From Oscillatoriales cyanobacterium USR001 (GTDB taxonomy: Bacteria; Cyanobacteriota; Cyanobacteriia; Cyanobacteriales; Microcoleaceae): a stretch of DNA of 63,055 nt. Of the stretch, positions 1 to 9,700 are shown piece by piece. Where the stretch lies: contig MBRE01000051.1 in the NCBI GenBank assembly GCA_001698425.1, forward strand, positions 1-63,055, written 5' to 3'. A program made the position numbers and the translations under genes. Position 1 is the stretch's first letter, and every line of letters starts with the position of its first letter. The notes beneath the pieces are model-generated. The model had not been told where the DNA came from. It searched no databases and saw only the letters and a program-made list of their open reading frames with translations.

Positions 1-3000
1 GCATCATTATAAGTCTGAGCGCCTGTAGTGGTGACGGCTCCATTAAGTTGAGTTGTGCCGCCGGCGTTGGTGGTGACACTGGCAGAATTGACATTATTAA
101 ATGTGGTAATTCCTGTGCTATTGGCGGTGATATTTCCTAATGGAGTTGTACCCCCGATCGCACCATTAAAACTTAAATTTGAACTACCTGCATTAGCCGT
201 TAAATCGCTATTGCCATCTAAGGTGGAATTAAAGATAATTCCGTTACCAGTTAAGACGGGATTATTGGCAATTGTGACAGCATCATTATAGGTTTGAGAT
301 CCTGTAGTTGTGACGGCTCCATTGAGTTGAGTTGTGCCGCCGGCATTAGTGGTGACGCTGGTAGAAGTTACGGCATTAAATGTGGTTGTACCTGTACTAT
401 TGGCGACGATATTTTGTAATGGTATGGTACTGCCAATTGCACCGCCGAAGGTGATGTTTCCCGTGCCAGCATTAGCGGTGAGGTTATTATTACCATCGAC
501 GGCCGCATTTAAACGAATGTTGCCACTACTGCCTGTATTGAGATTAACATTACTACCAAGTAAAGTATTGCCATTGATGGCAATATTTGCATTTGAGGTG
601 CTGATGTCAGCATTTAGATTGTTTGTATCGGCAGAGAGGGTAATTGAGGCGTTATTGTTTCCGGTGATGGGACTGTTGATTGTAATTGTACCGGGTGAGG
701 TTTGCAGGGTAGTAGGAGGATTTAAGGTAATGGGGCCATTAACTGATATGTTCCCACCGCCATTAGTTTGAATGGTAACTAGACCTAAACTGGATTGCAA
801 TAATCCTAATTGTGTTGGTGTTAAATTTAAGCCGCTACCAGGAATGTTTCCACCGATGACTATTGGGGCACTGGCTGTCAATGGTTGTAGGGTTAAATTG
901 CCGAGTCCTGATACATTTCCTGTCCAGTTAATTGCGTTACTTGTGAGGAGAACGTTATTGGTAATTGTCGCCGTGCCGTTCAGGTTTATGCTGCTGGTTG
1001 CTGTTATGTTACCGGAAAGATTTGTATTGCTATTTGAAGCTAACCTATTTAGGTTGACAGACTGAATAATATTGACATTTCCTGTGGTGTTGATGTCGAT
1101 ATTTCCAAGGGGAATGGTACTGCCGATCGCGCCTGTAAATGTGACGTTACCTGCACCTGCATTTACTGATAAACTTTCAGTATTTGCTATATTGCCGTTG
1201 AGGGTATTATTAAAGGTGACATTACCGCTGCTGGTAGTTCCTGATGTTGTTAAGGTAATACTTGGTTGGGTGAGGATAACGGGTGATTGGAGAGTAATAT
1301 TGCCACCGCTACCTGCGGCGGCTGAGGCATTTATATTGCCGCTAATTTTAGTATTGTTTGTACCAGAATTTAAGGTGATATTACCTGCGGTGCTGCTGTT
1401 AGAAGTTGAAGTGGTATAAGAATCAATTTGACCTGTTGTAATGTTACCGGGAGCCGTGAGTGCGATCGATCCCCCTCCAGCAGTTCCTAAATTGGAATGG
1501 GAATTCAAATTTCCAGCAGTGGTGTCAATGACACCATTTCCTCCGGTAACAGAAACGGTAATGTTACCTCCCGCACCTGTAACGAATGAATAGGAATACA
1601 AATTGCCAGTAGTAATGTTACCACTAGCAGTGGAGAGGGCGATTGCTCCTGCATTTCCTGAATAGGAAGTGGAATCCAGAACTCCAGCAGTGGTATTAAT
1701 GACACCATTTCCTCCGGTAACAGAAACGGTAATGTTACCTCCTGTTCCTGCAATGGACGAATTAGAATATAGATTGACAGTGGAAATATTACCACCAGTC
1801 GTTGAGAGGGCGATCGCTCCTCCATTTCCTGAATCGGAACTAGAAGACAGATTTCCAGTAGCGATCAGACCATTTCCTCCGGTAACAGAGAGAGTGATAT
1901 TCCCCCCCGTACCTGTACCTAATACTGAAAAGGAATTGAGATTACCAGTAGTAATGTTACCGCCAGCAGTAGAAATGGCGATCGCTCCTCCATTACCATT
2001 ACCTGATGTAGTAGAATTAAAATCGTTAGTAGTAATATTACCACCAGTAGTTGAAAGCGCGATCGCGCCTCCATTTCCTGAAGTGGAAGAGGAAATAACT
2101 ACTCCAGGAGTTGTGTTAATGGAACCCGTACCTCCACTAACAGATAGGCTGATATTCCCTCCCGTACCTGCACCAAAGGAACGGGTATCTATTGTTGGAT
2201 TGCCAGTAGTAATGTTACCGCCAGTTGTTGAGAGAGCGATCGCGCCTCCATTTCCTGAATTGGAATAGGAATTCAGATATCCAGCAGTGGTGTCGATCGC
2301 GCCTGTTCCTCCATTAACAGAAAGGGTAATATTCCCTCCTGCACCTGTATTTGAAGTGGAATTTGTCAAACCAGAAGTAATATTTCCACCAGTAGTAGAA
2401 AGGGCGATCGCACCTCCATTTCCTGAAATGGAAGAATAGGATATTATATCTCCAGCAGTGGTGTCGATCGCACCTGTTCCCGCAGTAATAGATAGGGTGA
2501 TGTTTCCTCCATTACCTGCACCTGATGAAGCTGAAGTCAAATTATTAGTAGTAATATTTCCACCAGTAGTAGAAAGTGCGATCGCACCTCCATTTCCTGC
2601 CTGAGAAGATGAATTTAATCCACCACCAAAAGTGGTATTAATGTTACCTGTTCCTCCAGTAACAGAAAGGGTAATGTTCCCTCCATCACCTATAACACCA
2701 GGAGCATCAGCACCCAGATAGCTAGTGGTAATGTTACCCCCACCAGTAGCTAAAATGGTAATATTTCCTGCATTTCCAAATGAATTTGTTGTACCAATCG
2801 TTCCGGCTGTCGTATCAATATTTGAATTGGGAATCGTCAGTGTAATCGCACCACCACCACTTGTAGTAATGTTACCGCCAGAATTTAAGACAATACCATT
2901 TACTAATGCACCTGGGCTAATTGTCCCAGTAATATTGATATTTCCTTGTGCCGAATTGATTTTAGAACCATTAGTAATGGCAACTCCAATACCAGAAAGA

Positions 3001-4844
3001 AAATCACCCGTACCGTTAAGAGTAATATTGCCTTGTACTGAATTTAGGTTCGAGTTATCCATTGAAATTCCGATACCTAATTGACCAATTCCACTTAAAT
3101 TAATATTCCCATTTCCCACATTAATTGTAGTGTTAGTAAGGCTTATACCATCTGCCGAACCAGCGCGTCCATTGCCACTACCTACAAAATTTCCCCCGTT
3201 AGTAGTAATTGTTCCATTAGTAATATTAATTGCTCCATCATTTGAATTATCAGCATCAGCAAAAAAATTAACATTGCCTCCATTAGTAGTAACAATATTG
3301 TTATTAATCACAATATCATTATTAGCTTGTGCCGTTAATCCCACTCCGGGAGTTGTGATATTAACATCAGCAGCGAAAGTAATATTTCCTGTCGCTTGTA
3401 ACGTAACATTAGTAGTAGCAGCATCAATTAGAGAAGCTTGAAGAGTATTACCCCCAATATCAGGGTCAGCAAATTGATCGACAGCTGTGAGAGCAGGAAA
3501 ATCTACCGGTCCAGGGCCGACAATTGTGATATCGGTAGGATCTAGTAATAATAATCCCGCAATACCATTAGGAGCTAAAGTATTAACATTTCCCTGAAAA
3601 TCTAAAAAATTATAACCCGAAACTTCGACAAATCCACCATTCCCAGAAAATGCCCCACCACGAGCCGAAATATTCCCATAAAACCGAGTAGCATCATCAG
3701 CCCAAACTATTACCCGGCCGCCATTGCCATTACTCACTCCATCCACATTAATCGTCGAATTATTACTAATAAAAGTGCGACTAGCATTAGGTACAATTCC
3801 CTTACCTTGATAGTCTCCACCAATTAATACCGTCCCACCACCATAAATACCTGAAGCGTTAATATTTCCACCAATTACACCTACTTTATCCCCAAAAACA
3901 TTAACGGTTCCTCCTGTTATCCCAGATGTGTTAATATTCCCAGATGCGATCGCTGTTCCCGCTTCTCCAGGGATGATAGTATTATTACTCGTTAATACTA
4001 CTTGACCTAGACTATTTACTGTTAAACCTGCGGCACTTTCACTGCCTTTGCCTGTTAATAACTGTGGTAAAGATAGCGCTGATTCTGTCCAAGTGTTCGG
4101 CAATAATCCGGCGTTATTAAGAGGCTGAACTTCTAAACTCAGTAAATGTCCTTCTTGGCTAATTTTAACTAAATTTTGACCGGGAACAGCATTAATTAAA
4201 ATATTCCCACTGGGAGCCGAAAGTTGTCCGGTATTGACAACACTGCCACTGATTAAACTTAAATTAGAGCCTGTAGTTACAGCTAAATTACCTGCATTAA
4301 TAATTGTTCCGGGTTGAATAGCAGTAAAGGCAAATGTATTAGGCGTACCTACTAAAGTTTGCCAGTTATTATTTCCTATAGCATTAAACCAGTTATTATT
4401 ACCAAAACCGATTCCTGTAGCGGTGGTAGCGGTGAAAGAGGCGGGAACATTTAAACTGGCATTGGGGCCGAAGACAATGCCGGCGGGATTCATTAAAAAT
4501 AGGTTAGAATTACCGCCTGTGACTTGAATTAAGCCGTTAATTATTGAAGCGTCACCGCCTGTAACTCTACCGAGAATATTGCGGATATTCGGATTAGTTA
4601 AAAAGTTGGCAATTTGACCTTCACTCAATCCAAATCGTGTAAAACTATGGAAGAGATTAGCTTTGTCGCCACTTAAGGAACCCCCTTGAATGTCGATGCG
4701 ATTTCCTTGGGGAGTGACAACAGTACCTGTACCGTCTGGTGCGGCTGTAATTGGTTGAGTTTGAGCTTTGGCTGGGGAGGTAAATATACTTAGAAGGCTA
4801 AGTGCGATTAATAATTGGAGTAAGGTGAATCCATTAGTTTTCAT
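1..4844 (-). CDS. Filamentous haemagglutinin-like secreted protein, 5' part (runs off left edge)
   Basis: The frame is open from the ATG at 4844-4842 to base 1, about 1,614 codons, with no stop before the edge. The start MKTNGF is followed by a hydrophobic stretch and SPAKAQTQ, a Sec signal peptide. Residues about 30-300 carry the TPS haemagglutination-activity pattern ([28 protein letters not shown]). The rest is Gly/Asn/Thr-rich repeat expected to fold as a beta-helix. Near the left edge the same ~93-residue repeat appears as in the neighbouring FHA-CHAT gene. The family is normally exported by two-partner secretion; no TpsB transporter lies in the window. It is a close paralogue of the gene at 6736-15366. 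Whether it too ends in a CHAT domain cannot be seen. Val/Pro-rich open frames on the other strand are shadows. Confidence 0.9.
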   Translation of the reverse strand, partial: MKTNGFTLLQLLIALSLLSIFTSPAKAQTQPITAAPDGTGTVVTPQGNRIDIQGGSLSGDKANLFHSFTRFGLSEGQIANFLTNPNIRNILGRVTGGDASIINGLIQVTGGNSNLFLMNPAGIVFGPNASLNVPASFTATTATGIGFGNNNWFNAIGNNNWQTLVGTPNTFAFTAIQPGTIINAGNLAVTTGSNLSLISGSVVNTGQLSAPSGNILINAVPGQNLVKISQEGHLLSLEVQPLNNAGLLPNTWTESALSLPQLLTGKGSESAAGLTVNSLGQVVLTSNNTIIPGEAGTAIASGNINTSGITGGTVNVFGDKVGVIGGNINASGIYGGGTVLIGGDYQGKGIVPNASRTFISNNSTINVDGVSNGNGGRVIVWADDATRFYGNISARGGAFSGNGGFVEVSGYNFLDFQGNVNTLAPNGIAGLLLLDPTDITIVGPGPVDFPALTAVDQFADPDIGGNTLQASLIDAATTNVTLQATGNITFAADVNITTPGVGLTAQANNDIVINNNIVTTNGGNVNFFADADNSNDGAINITNGTITTNGGNFVGSGNGRAGSADGISLTNTTINVGNGNINLSGIGQLGIGISMDNSNLNSVQGNITLNGTGDFLSGIGVAITNGSKINSAQGNINITGTISPGALVNGIVLNSGGNITTSGGGAITLTIPNSNIDTTAGTIGTTNSFGNAGNITILATGGGNITTSYLGADAPGVIGDGGNITLSVTGGTGNINTTFGGGLNSSSQAGNGGAIALSTTGGNITTNNLTSASSGAGNGGNITLSITAGTGAIDTTAGDIISYSSISGNGGAIALSTTGGNITSGLTNSTSNTGAGGNITLSVNGGTGAIDTTAGYLNSYSNSGNGGAIALSTTGGNITTGNPTIDTRSFGAGTGGNISLSVSGGTGSINTTPGVVISSSTSGNGGAIALSTTGGNITTNDFNSTTSGNGNGGAIAISTAGGNITTGNLNSFSVLGTGTGGNITLSVTGGNGLIATGNLSSSSDSGNGGAIALSTTGGNISTVNLYSNSSIAGTGGNITVSVTGGNGVINTTAGVLDSTSYSGNAGAIALSTASGNITTGNLYSYSFVTGAGGNITVSVTGGNGVIDTTAGNLNSHSNLGTAGGGSIALTAPGNITTGQIDSYTTSTSNSSTAGNITLNSGTNNTKISGNINASAAAGSGGNITLQSPVILTQPSITLTTSGTTSSGNVTFNNTLNGNIANTESLSVNAGAGNVTFTGAIGSTIPLGNIDINTTGNVNIIQSVNLNRLASNSNTNLSGNITATSSINLNGTATITNNVLLTSNAINWTGNVSGLGNLTLQPLTASAPIVIGGNIPGSGLNLTPTQLGLLQSSLGLVTIQTNGGGNISVNGPITLNPPTTLQTSPGTITINSPITGNNNASITLSADTNNLNADISTSNANIAINGNTLLGSNVNLNTGSSGNIRLNAAVDGNNNLTANAGTGNITFGGAIGSTIPLQNIVANSTGTTTFNAVTSTSVTTNAGGTTQLNGAVTTTGSQTYNDAVTIANNPVLTGNGIIFNSTLDGNSDLTANAGSSNLSFNGAIGGTTPLGNITANSTGITTFNNVNSASVTTNAGGTTQLNGAVTTTGAQTYND

Positions 4845-5028
4845 AGTGCTTTACCTGGTTGATTTGAGCTTAGATGAGATTGCTATGAAGCAGAAAAATT
4901 TGTTGACCAGTTTGGTTTTTATCTCTGTGTTCACCCTATTATGTCTAGCATAGATGGACTTATGCAGTATTATTTCAAAATCTGCTATCCAAATCACTTT
5001 TAAGAAAGAATCCCCATCTAAATTTTAA

Positions 5029-5727
5029 TTAACTAAGAGTATTTGGATCTATTCCTAAAGAACGCAATTTTTCTGTTAGTAAAGAAGCCCTTTCTTCCGC
5101 CTGAAAAGCCCTTTCTTCTGCTTGAAAAACCCTTTCTTCCGGCGTTAGTATCCGTTTTCCTTCTTCGTCATACCAATAAAGCCACTCTCGATTTATTCCC
5201 TGATAAGTTCCTTTTTCGCAGCCAATTCCTAAGCCAACTTCAGTTAAGTAAATGGGATTTCCTGATTGTAACTCATATTTTCCATTTACTAAACGATGTA
5301 CTTCCAAATGCGGCTTTCGACGACGGTGAGAATTATAAATTACATAAAATAATACTCCCAATCCAGCATAGTCTTGAAGCTTTGTGCTGTATTCTCCACG
5401 ATAAGTTTGGGAAACTACTTCTAGCATCAAAACTGGTACACGATTTTCTTCCCAAATAGCATAGCTTGGGCGTAAATTTTCATCAATAATTCTTTCAACT
5501 CCTATACTGAGAAATCCATCTGGTACGAAGGGAGGTTTTTCCCCGTCATAGTATACCCCCATATCCACGCCAAAAAACCAATCCATTCTATCTTTCCAAA
5601 GCATTGCTAGGATCGCTTTGAGTAAACCGGGGATTAAATCTTGTAGTTCGTTATCCACAGGGGTTTCGTCTGAGTCGGGTAGTTCTTCGCTGGATGGCCA
5701 ATATTTGGGTAATTCGTAGTTTAACAT
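5029..5727 (-). CDS. Uma2 family endonuclease-like protein (copy 1)
   Basis: Uma2 proteins have a PD-(D/E)XK nuclease fold and are very abundant in cyanobacteria; their role is unsettled. The typical pattern is present: an acidic N-terminus with ELPDSDETPVDNE, the metal-site Asp in PPFVPDGFLSIG, then PVLMLEVVSQT and TKLQDYAGLGV carrying the Glu and Lys. I chose the start MLNYELPKYW at 5727. The upstream in-frame extension to 5820 is translated from duplicated CHAT-gene tail and spacer sequence and is unlikely to be used. The C-terminus holds three EER heptad units (VFQAEER type) predicted as a short coiled coil, two fewer than the twin copy. Confidence 0.88.
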   Translation of the reverse strand: MLNYELPKYWPSSEELPDSDETPVDNELQDLIPGLLKAILAMLWKDRMDWFFGVDMGVYYDGEKPPFVPDGFLSIGVERIIDENLRPSYAIWEENRVPVLMLEVVSQTYRGEYSTKLQDYAGLGVLFYVIYNSHRRRKPHLEVHRLVNGKYELQSGNPIYLTEVGLGIGCEKGTYQGINREWLYWYDEEGKRILTPEERVFQAEERAFQAEERASLLTEKLRSLGIDPNTLS

Positions 5728-5932
5728 AGCAAAAAGGTTAATTAAAATACTCATATTATATTTGATTTTATGGAAGAATGGAATGTTTTTTACCAAGGAT
5801 TTCCGATAAGGTAAAGCCACTCCAATAATAAGGATGAGTAAAGTCTCTTTTGTCTTGCTGACTTAAAGCCGTATTATTTCAAAATCTGCTATCCAAATCA
5901 CTTTTAAGAAAGAATCCCCATCTAAATTTTAA

Positions 5933-6673
5933 TTAACTAAGAGTATTTGGATCTATTCCTAAAGAACGCAGTTTTTCTGTTAGCAAATAAGCCCTTTCTT
6001 CCGCCTGAAAAGCCCTTTCTTCCGCCTGAAAAACTCTTTCTTCTGCCTGAAAAACCCTTTCTTCTGCTTGAAAAACCCTTTCTTCCGGCGTTAGTATCCG
6101 TTTTCCTTCTTCGTCATACCAATAAAGCCACTCTCGATTTATTCCCTGATAAGTTCCTTTTTCGCAGCCAATTCCTAAGCCAACTTCAGTTAAGTAAATG
6201 GGATTTCCTGATTGTAACTCATATTTTCCATTTACTAAACGATGTACTTCCAAATGCGGCTTTCGACGACGGTGAGAGTTATAAATTACGTAAAATAATA
6301 CTCCCAATTCAGCATAGTCTTGAAGCTTTGTGCTGTATTCTCCACGATAAGTTTGGGAAACTACTTCTAGCATTAAAACTGGCACACGATTTTCTTCCCA
6401 AATAGCATAGCTTGGGCGTAAATTTTCATCAATAATTCTTTCCACTCCTATACTGAGAAATCCATCTGGTACGAAGGGAGGTTTTTCCCCGTCATAGTAT
6501 ACCCCCATATCCACGCCAAAAAACCAATCCATTCTATCTTTCCAAAGCATTGCTAGGATTGCTTTGAGTAAACCGGGGATTAAATCTTGTAGTTCGTTAT
6601 CCACAGGGGTTTCGTCTGAGTCGGGTAGTTCTTCGCTGGATGGCCAATATTTGGGTAATTCGTAGTTTAACAT
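5933..6673 (-). CDS. Uma2 family endonuclease-like protein (copy 2)
   Basis: This is a near-identical tandem twin of the Uma2 gene at 5029-5727, with the same PD-(D/E)XK residues (PPFVPDG, VLMLEVVSQT, KLQDYAELGV). The single change I see in the core is AELGV for AGLGV. The C-terminal heptad repeat has five EER units instead of three. The start MLNYELP at 6673 is preferred, because the longer frame to 6772 overlaps the stop of the FHA-CHAT gene in another frame. The gene lies 62 bases downstream of that stop on the same strand, so the two could share a transcript. Confidence 0.88.
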   Translation of the reverse strand: MLNYELPKYWPSSEELPDSDETPVDNELQDLIPGLLKAILAMLWKDRMDWFFGVDMGVYYDGEKPPFVPDGFLSIGVERIIDENLRPSYAIWEENRVPVLMLEVVSQTYRGEYSTKLQDYAELGVLFYVIYNSHRRRKPHLEVHRLVNGKYELQSGNPIYLTEVGLGIGCEKGTYQGINREWLYWYDEEGKRILTPEERVFQAEERVFQAEERVFQAEERAFQAEERAYLLTEKLRSLGIDPNTLS

Positions 6674-6735
6674 AGCAAAAAGGTTAATTAAAATACTCAT
6701 ATTATATTTGATTTTATGGAAGAATGGAATGTTTT

Positions 6736-9700
6736 TTACCAAGGATTTCCGATCAGAGTAAAGCCACTCCAATAATAAGGATGAGTAAAGTCTCTTTTGT
6801 CTTGCTGAGTTAAAACTGCCGGTAAAGGAAATGCACCGGTAGATGTAAATAATTGCCCATTTTCTACTCGGACATTCCCTTTTAACATGGCAATCTGAGC
6901 TAATCTTAAAGCATCTGCCTTAATTGCGGCTTTACCTAATTCCTGATAAAATTCTGTCATTAATCCTAAAGTACCGCGATCGTCAACGTACCATAAACTT
7001 GCTAAGGCTGATTTTGCTCCCGATTGTATTGCTAAACCCGCAAAACCTAATTCAGATTCGCGATCGCCTAATGCGGTTTTACAAGCACTTAATACTAACA
7101 AATCTACACTAGGATTATCCCAATTTAAGTTTTTTATTTGATCCAGAGGTAGCTGATAATTCCACATTTGAATATAAGAATCACCGGGTTTTCCTGGTAC
7201 AAATTCGGCATGAGTAGCTAGATGAATAATTCGATAATCTTGGCGCGATCGCTCCAAATTCAAATTTTCGAGAGTGAAGGTAGAATTAAGAAAAGATTTT
7301 CCTTGCCATTGTTTAGCGATCGCAGATAACTCTACCGGCACAGCAGGTAAAGGACTTTTATCAGTAAATTCTGAAGCTCCCATTGCTAATACCGCAGCAT
7401 CGGCCGTCGATCTGTAGCGAGTATTAGTTAAACCAAAACTGGGAATTAAACTGAAACTATATTTTTCAATTAAGAATTTATTGCCATCATGGAAAGCCGC
7501 GATCGGCACACTCCGCAAACCCGGATCTAAAGAGAATAGTAACGTATCAATTCCTAGCTTCTTTAAGTCTGCTTCTAAGGGTAATATCATCCATTGATAT
7601 AGTTGTTTTGCTGAATCTAAATAACTATCAGTATTGCGTTTACGAGAATTTGTCATTTCGGATCGAAAGTCGTTAACTATTGGGAAAAGAATATCTCTTT
7701 TAGCGGCGGGTACGCTATAACGAATTGGCCGGCCTAAAGCGGGAACTAAAATTAGTTCTAACTGTTCGATACCCGATACAACATAAATAATTACTGATTT
7801 TTTGCTAGTTTCTTTCTCGATTTTCCTTAAGGTTTCTTGGATACCAGAAAATGAAATATCTTGTCGCGGTAGGTTTTTGCTAACTCCCAGATATTGCTCA
7901 AATTCTACCTTTCTAATTTGTTCAATTTCCAACACCGTATTCTCAATTTCTTCTCTTTCAAAAATTTGATCAATAGGGGGATTGTAGCCAATCACTAAAT
8001 TAGAAATCTTGTTGGATGGAATCTCACCTGTGGAGGTTGTTGGAGAGGGTTCGTTAATGGTAACTGTTGGGGGTGCAGGTTGACGGGAAACTGGCCACTT
8101 TTCATAAATGCTTGATTCGATAGTTAAAATTTGTGGCGCTTGTTTTTGGGGAGTTAAACTAGAAGTTTCTATTGGTGTAATGCCAATCTCTTCTTCTTCT
8201 TCCCGATAAAAGCTTGAAATTTGGGGAATAATTGTGGAAATTGCGATCCGAGTTGTGGCCGGCGTAATGACGGATTTTGATGGTATTAACTCGCTTGTTT
8301 GTGTTAGTTTTTGTCCAATTATTCTGGTAAATTCTGGTGCGTTTGTGGGGCTGAAATCTATTACAGGTGTTGCTTGAGTTGAAAATCCTGTTGATGTTGC
8401 CGTTGGTACTAATACTGTTATATCTGATGATGATGTTGTATTGGTAATTGGAATATTTGCCGCTGTTGGCACTAAGAGTGTTAAGCTTGACGATGTTTCT
8501 GGGTTACTAATAGGAGTATTTGTTGCCGTTGGTACTAAAATAGTTAAATTTGCAGATGTTTCTGGGTTACTAATAGGAGTGTTTGTTGCTGTTGGCACTA
8601 AAATAGTTAAATTTGCAGATGTTTCTGGGTTACTAATAGGAGTGTTTGTTGCCGTTGGTACTAAAATATTTATAGGTGATGGCGTTACTGATGGCGTGGG
8701 TGTGGGAGCGGTTGTCGGCGCGATCGCAGGTGTAGGTGTGGGAGCGGGTGATGGCGCGATCGCAGGTGTAGGTGTGGGAGCGGGTGTCGGCGCGATCGCA
8801 GTTGTGGGAGTTACTGATGGCGTAAATGTGGGATCGGGTGTCGGCGCGATCGCGGGCGCAGGTGATGGCGTAGGTGTGGGAGCGGGTGATGGCGCGATCG
8901 CAGGTGCAGGTGATGGCGTAGGTGTGGGAGCGGGTGATGGCGCGATCGCAGGTGCAGGTGATGGCGTAGGTATTGGTACTGCATCATCAGTCTGTAACGC
9001 AATATTTCCTATACTAAAAGAACCCGGAAAAGATTGCCCTATTGTAATAGTAGATTGTCCGCTAGTAATCGCCGCCGCAGTGCCATTAATTGCCGCATTA
9101 CCTACTTCAAATAATTGTAAAGGTGGCCCGCCATCTCCCCCTACATGGCGAATTGTAATATTACCACCACCGCTACCGCCAGCAGTGGAAATACTCGCAT
9201 TTCCCGACGCAGAAAAAGGCGTAGAAAAAGAATTTGTTGCCCGGAAAAATCCCCCCGTTGATTCTATAAATACATTACCACCCGTACCGCTACTACCACC
9301 TTGAGCATTAATAAATTCAACTTGAATATCGCCAATTGGATCTAAGAAAACGTTACCGCCATTGCCGACACTCCCACTAGAATTAATCTGTCCCGCAGTG
9401 ATTGAAGTTCTAGCAACAACAGTAATATTGCCGCCGCTAACTCCCGATGTATTTAGATTGCCAGTTGTCACAGAACCCGTAGGACTTTTGAGTACGATTT
9501 CCCCTCCATTTCCAGAGGTTAAAGAATTATTCAGATTTTGGGTCGTAACGTTACCGCTACTGCTATCAAGCTGAATTTTTCCACCTGTTGAGGTAATATT
9601 GCCAACAGTTAAATTATTATTAGTTACGATATTAACGTTGCCAGAGCTAATATTAGCAAAGTTAACATTGCCGCTGCTATTTGATTGTAAGCTGCCCACT

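Larger units (their letters stand above)
4967..6814. repeat. Tandem duplication of about 0.9 kb (Uma2 gene plus the CHAT gene 3' tail)
   Basis: Copy 1 spans 4967-5867 and copy 2 spans 5871-6814. Both begin GTATTATTTCAAAATCTGC and both end in the last ~80 bases of the FHA-CHAT coding sequence. Copy 1 therefore carries an orphan scrap of CHAT 3' sequence at about 5790-5867 with no CHAT gene attached. Copy 2 is longer by 42 bases because it has two more 21-base EER-coding units, plus one extra base in the CHAT-derived tail. Near-identity suggests a recent event. Confidence 0.9.

Noticed and set aside
1669..2268. Long Val/Pro-rich open frame on the plus strand, and many similar ones at 55-1419, 2725-3441 and 9362-14203
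   Set aside because: They are antisense to the Asn/Thr/Gly repeats of the haemagglutinin genes. Asn and Thr codons read backwards give Val, Ile and Gly, and the real signal peptide and domains are on the minus strand.
5043..5459. Leu/Phe-rich plus-strand frames over both Uma2 copies (also 5947-6405)
   Set aside because: They are antisense to the EER heptad repeats and Uma2 core, which match a known family on the minus strand.
8441..9304. 287-codon Gly/Val-rich frame on the plus strand
   Set aside because: It is antisense to the Pro/Ala-rich linker and 63-bp repeats of the FHA-CHAT gene; low complexity with no independent start signal.
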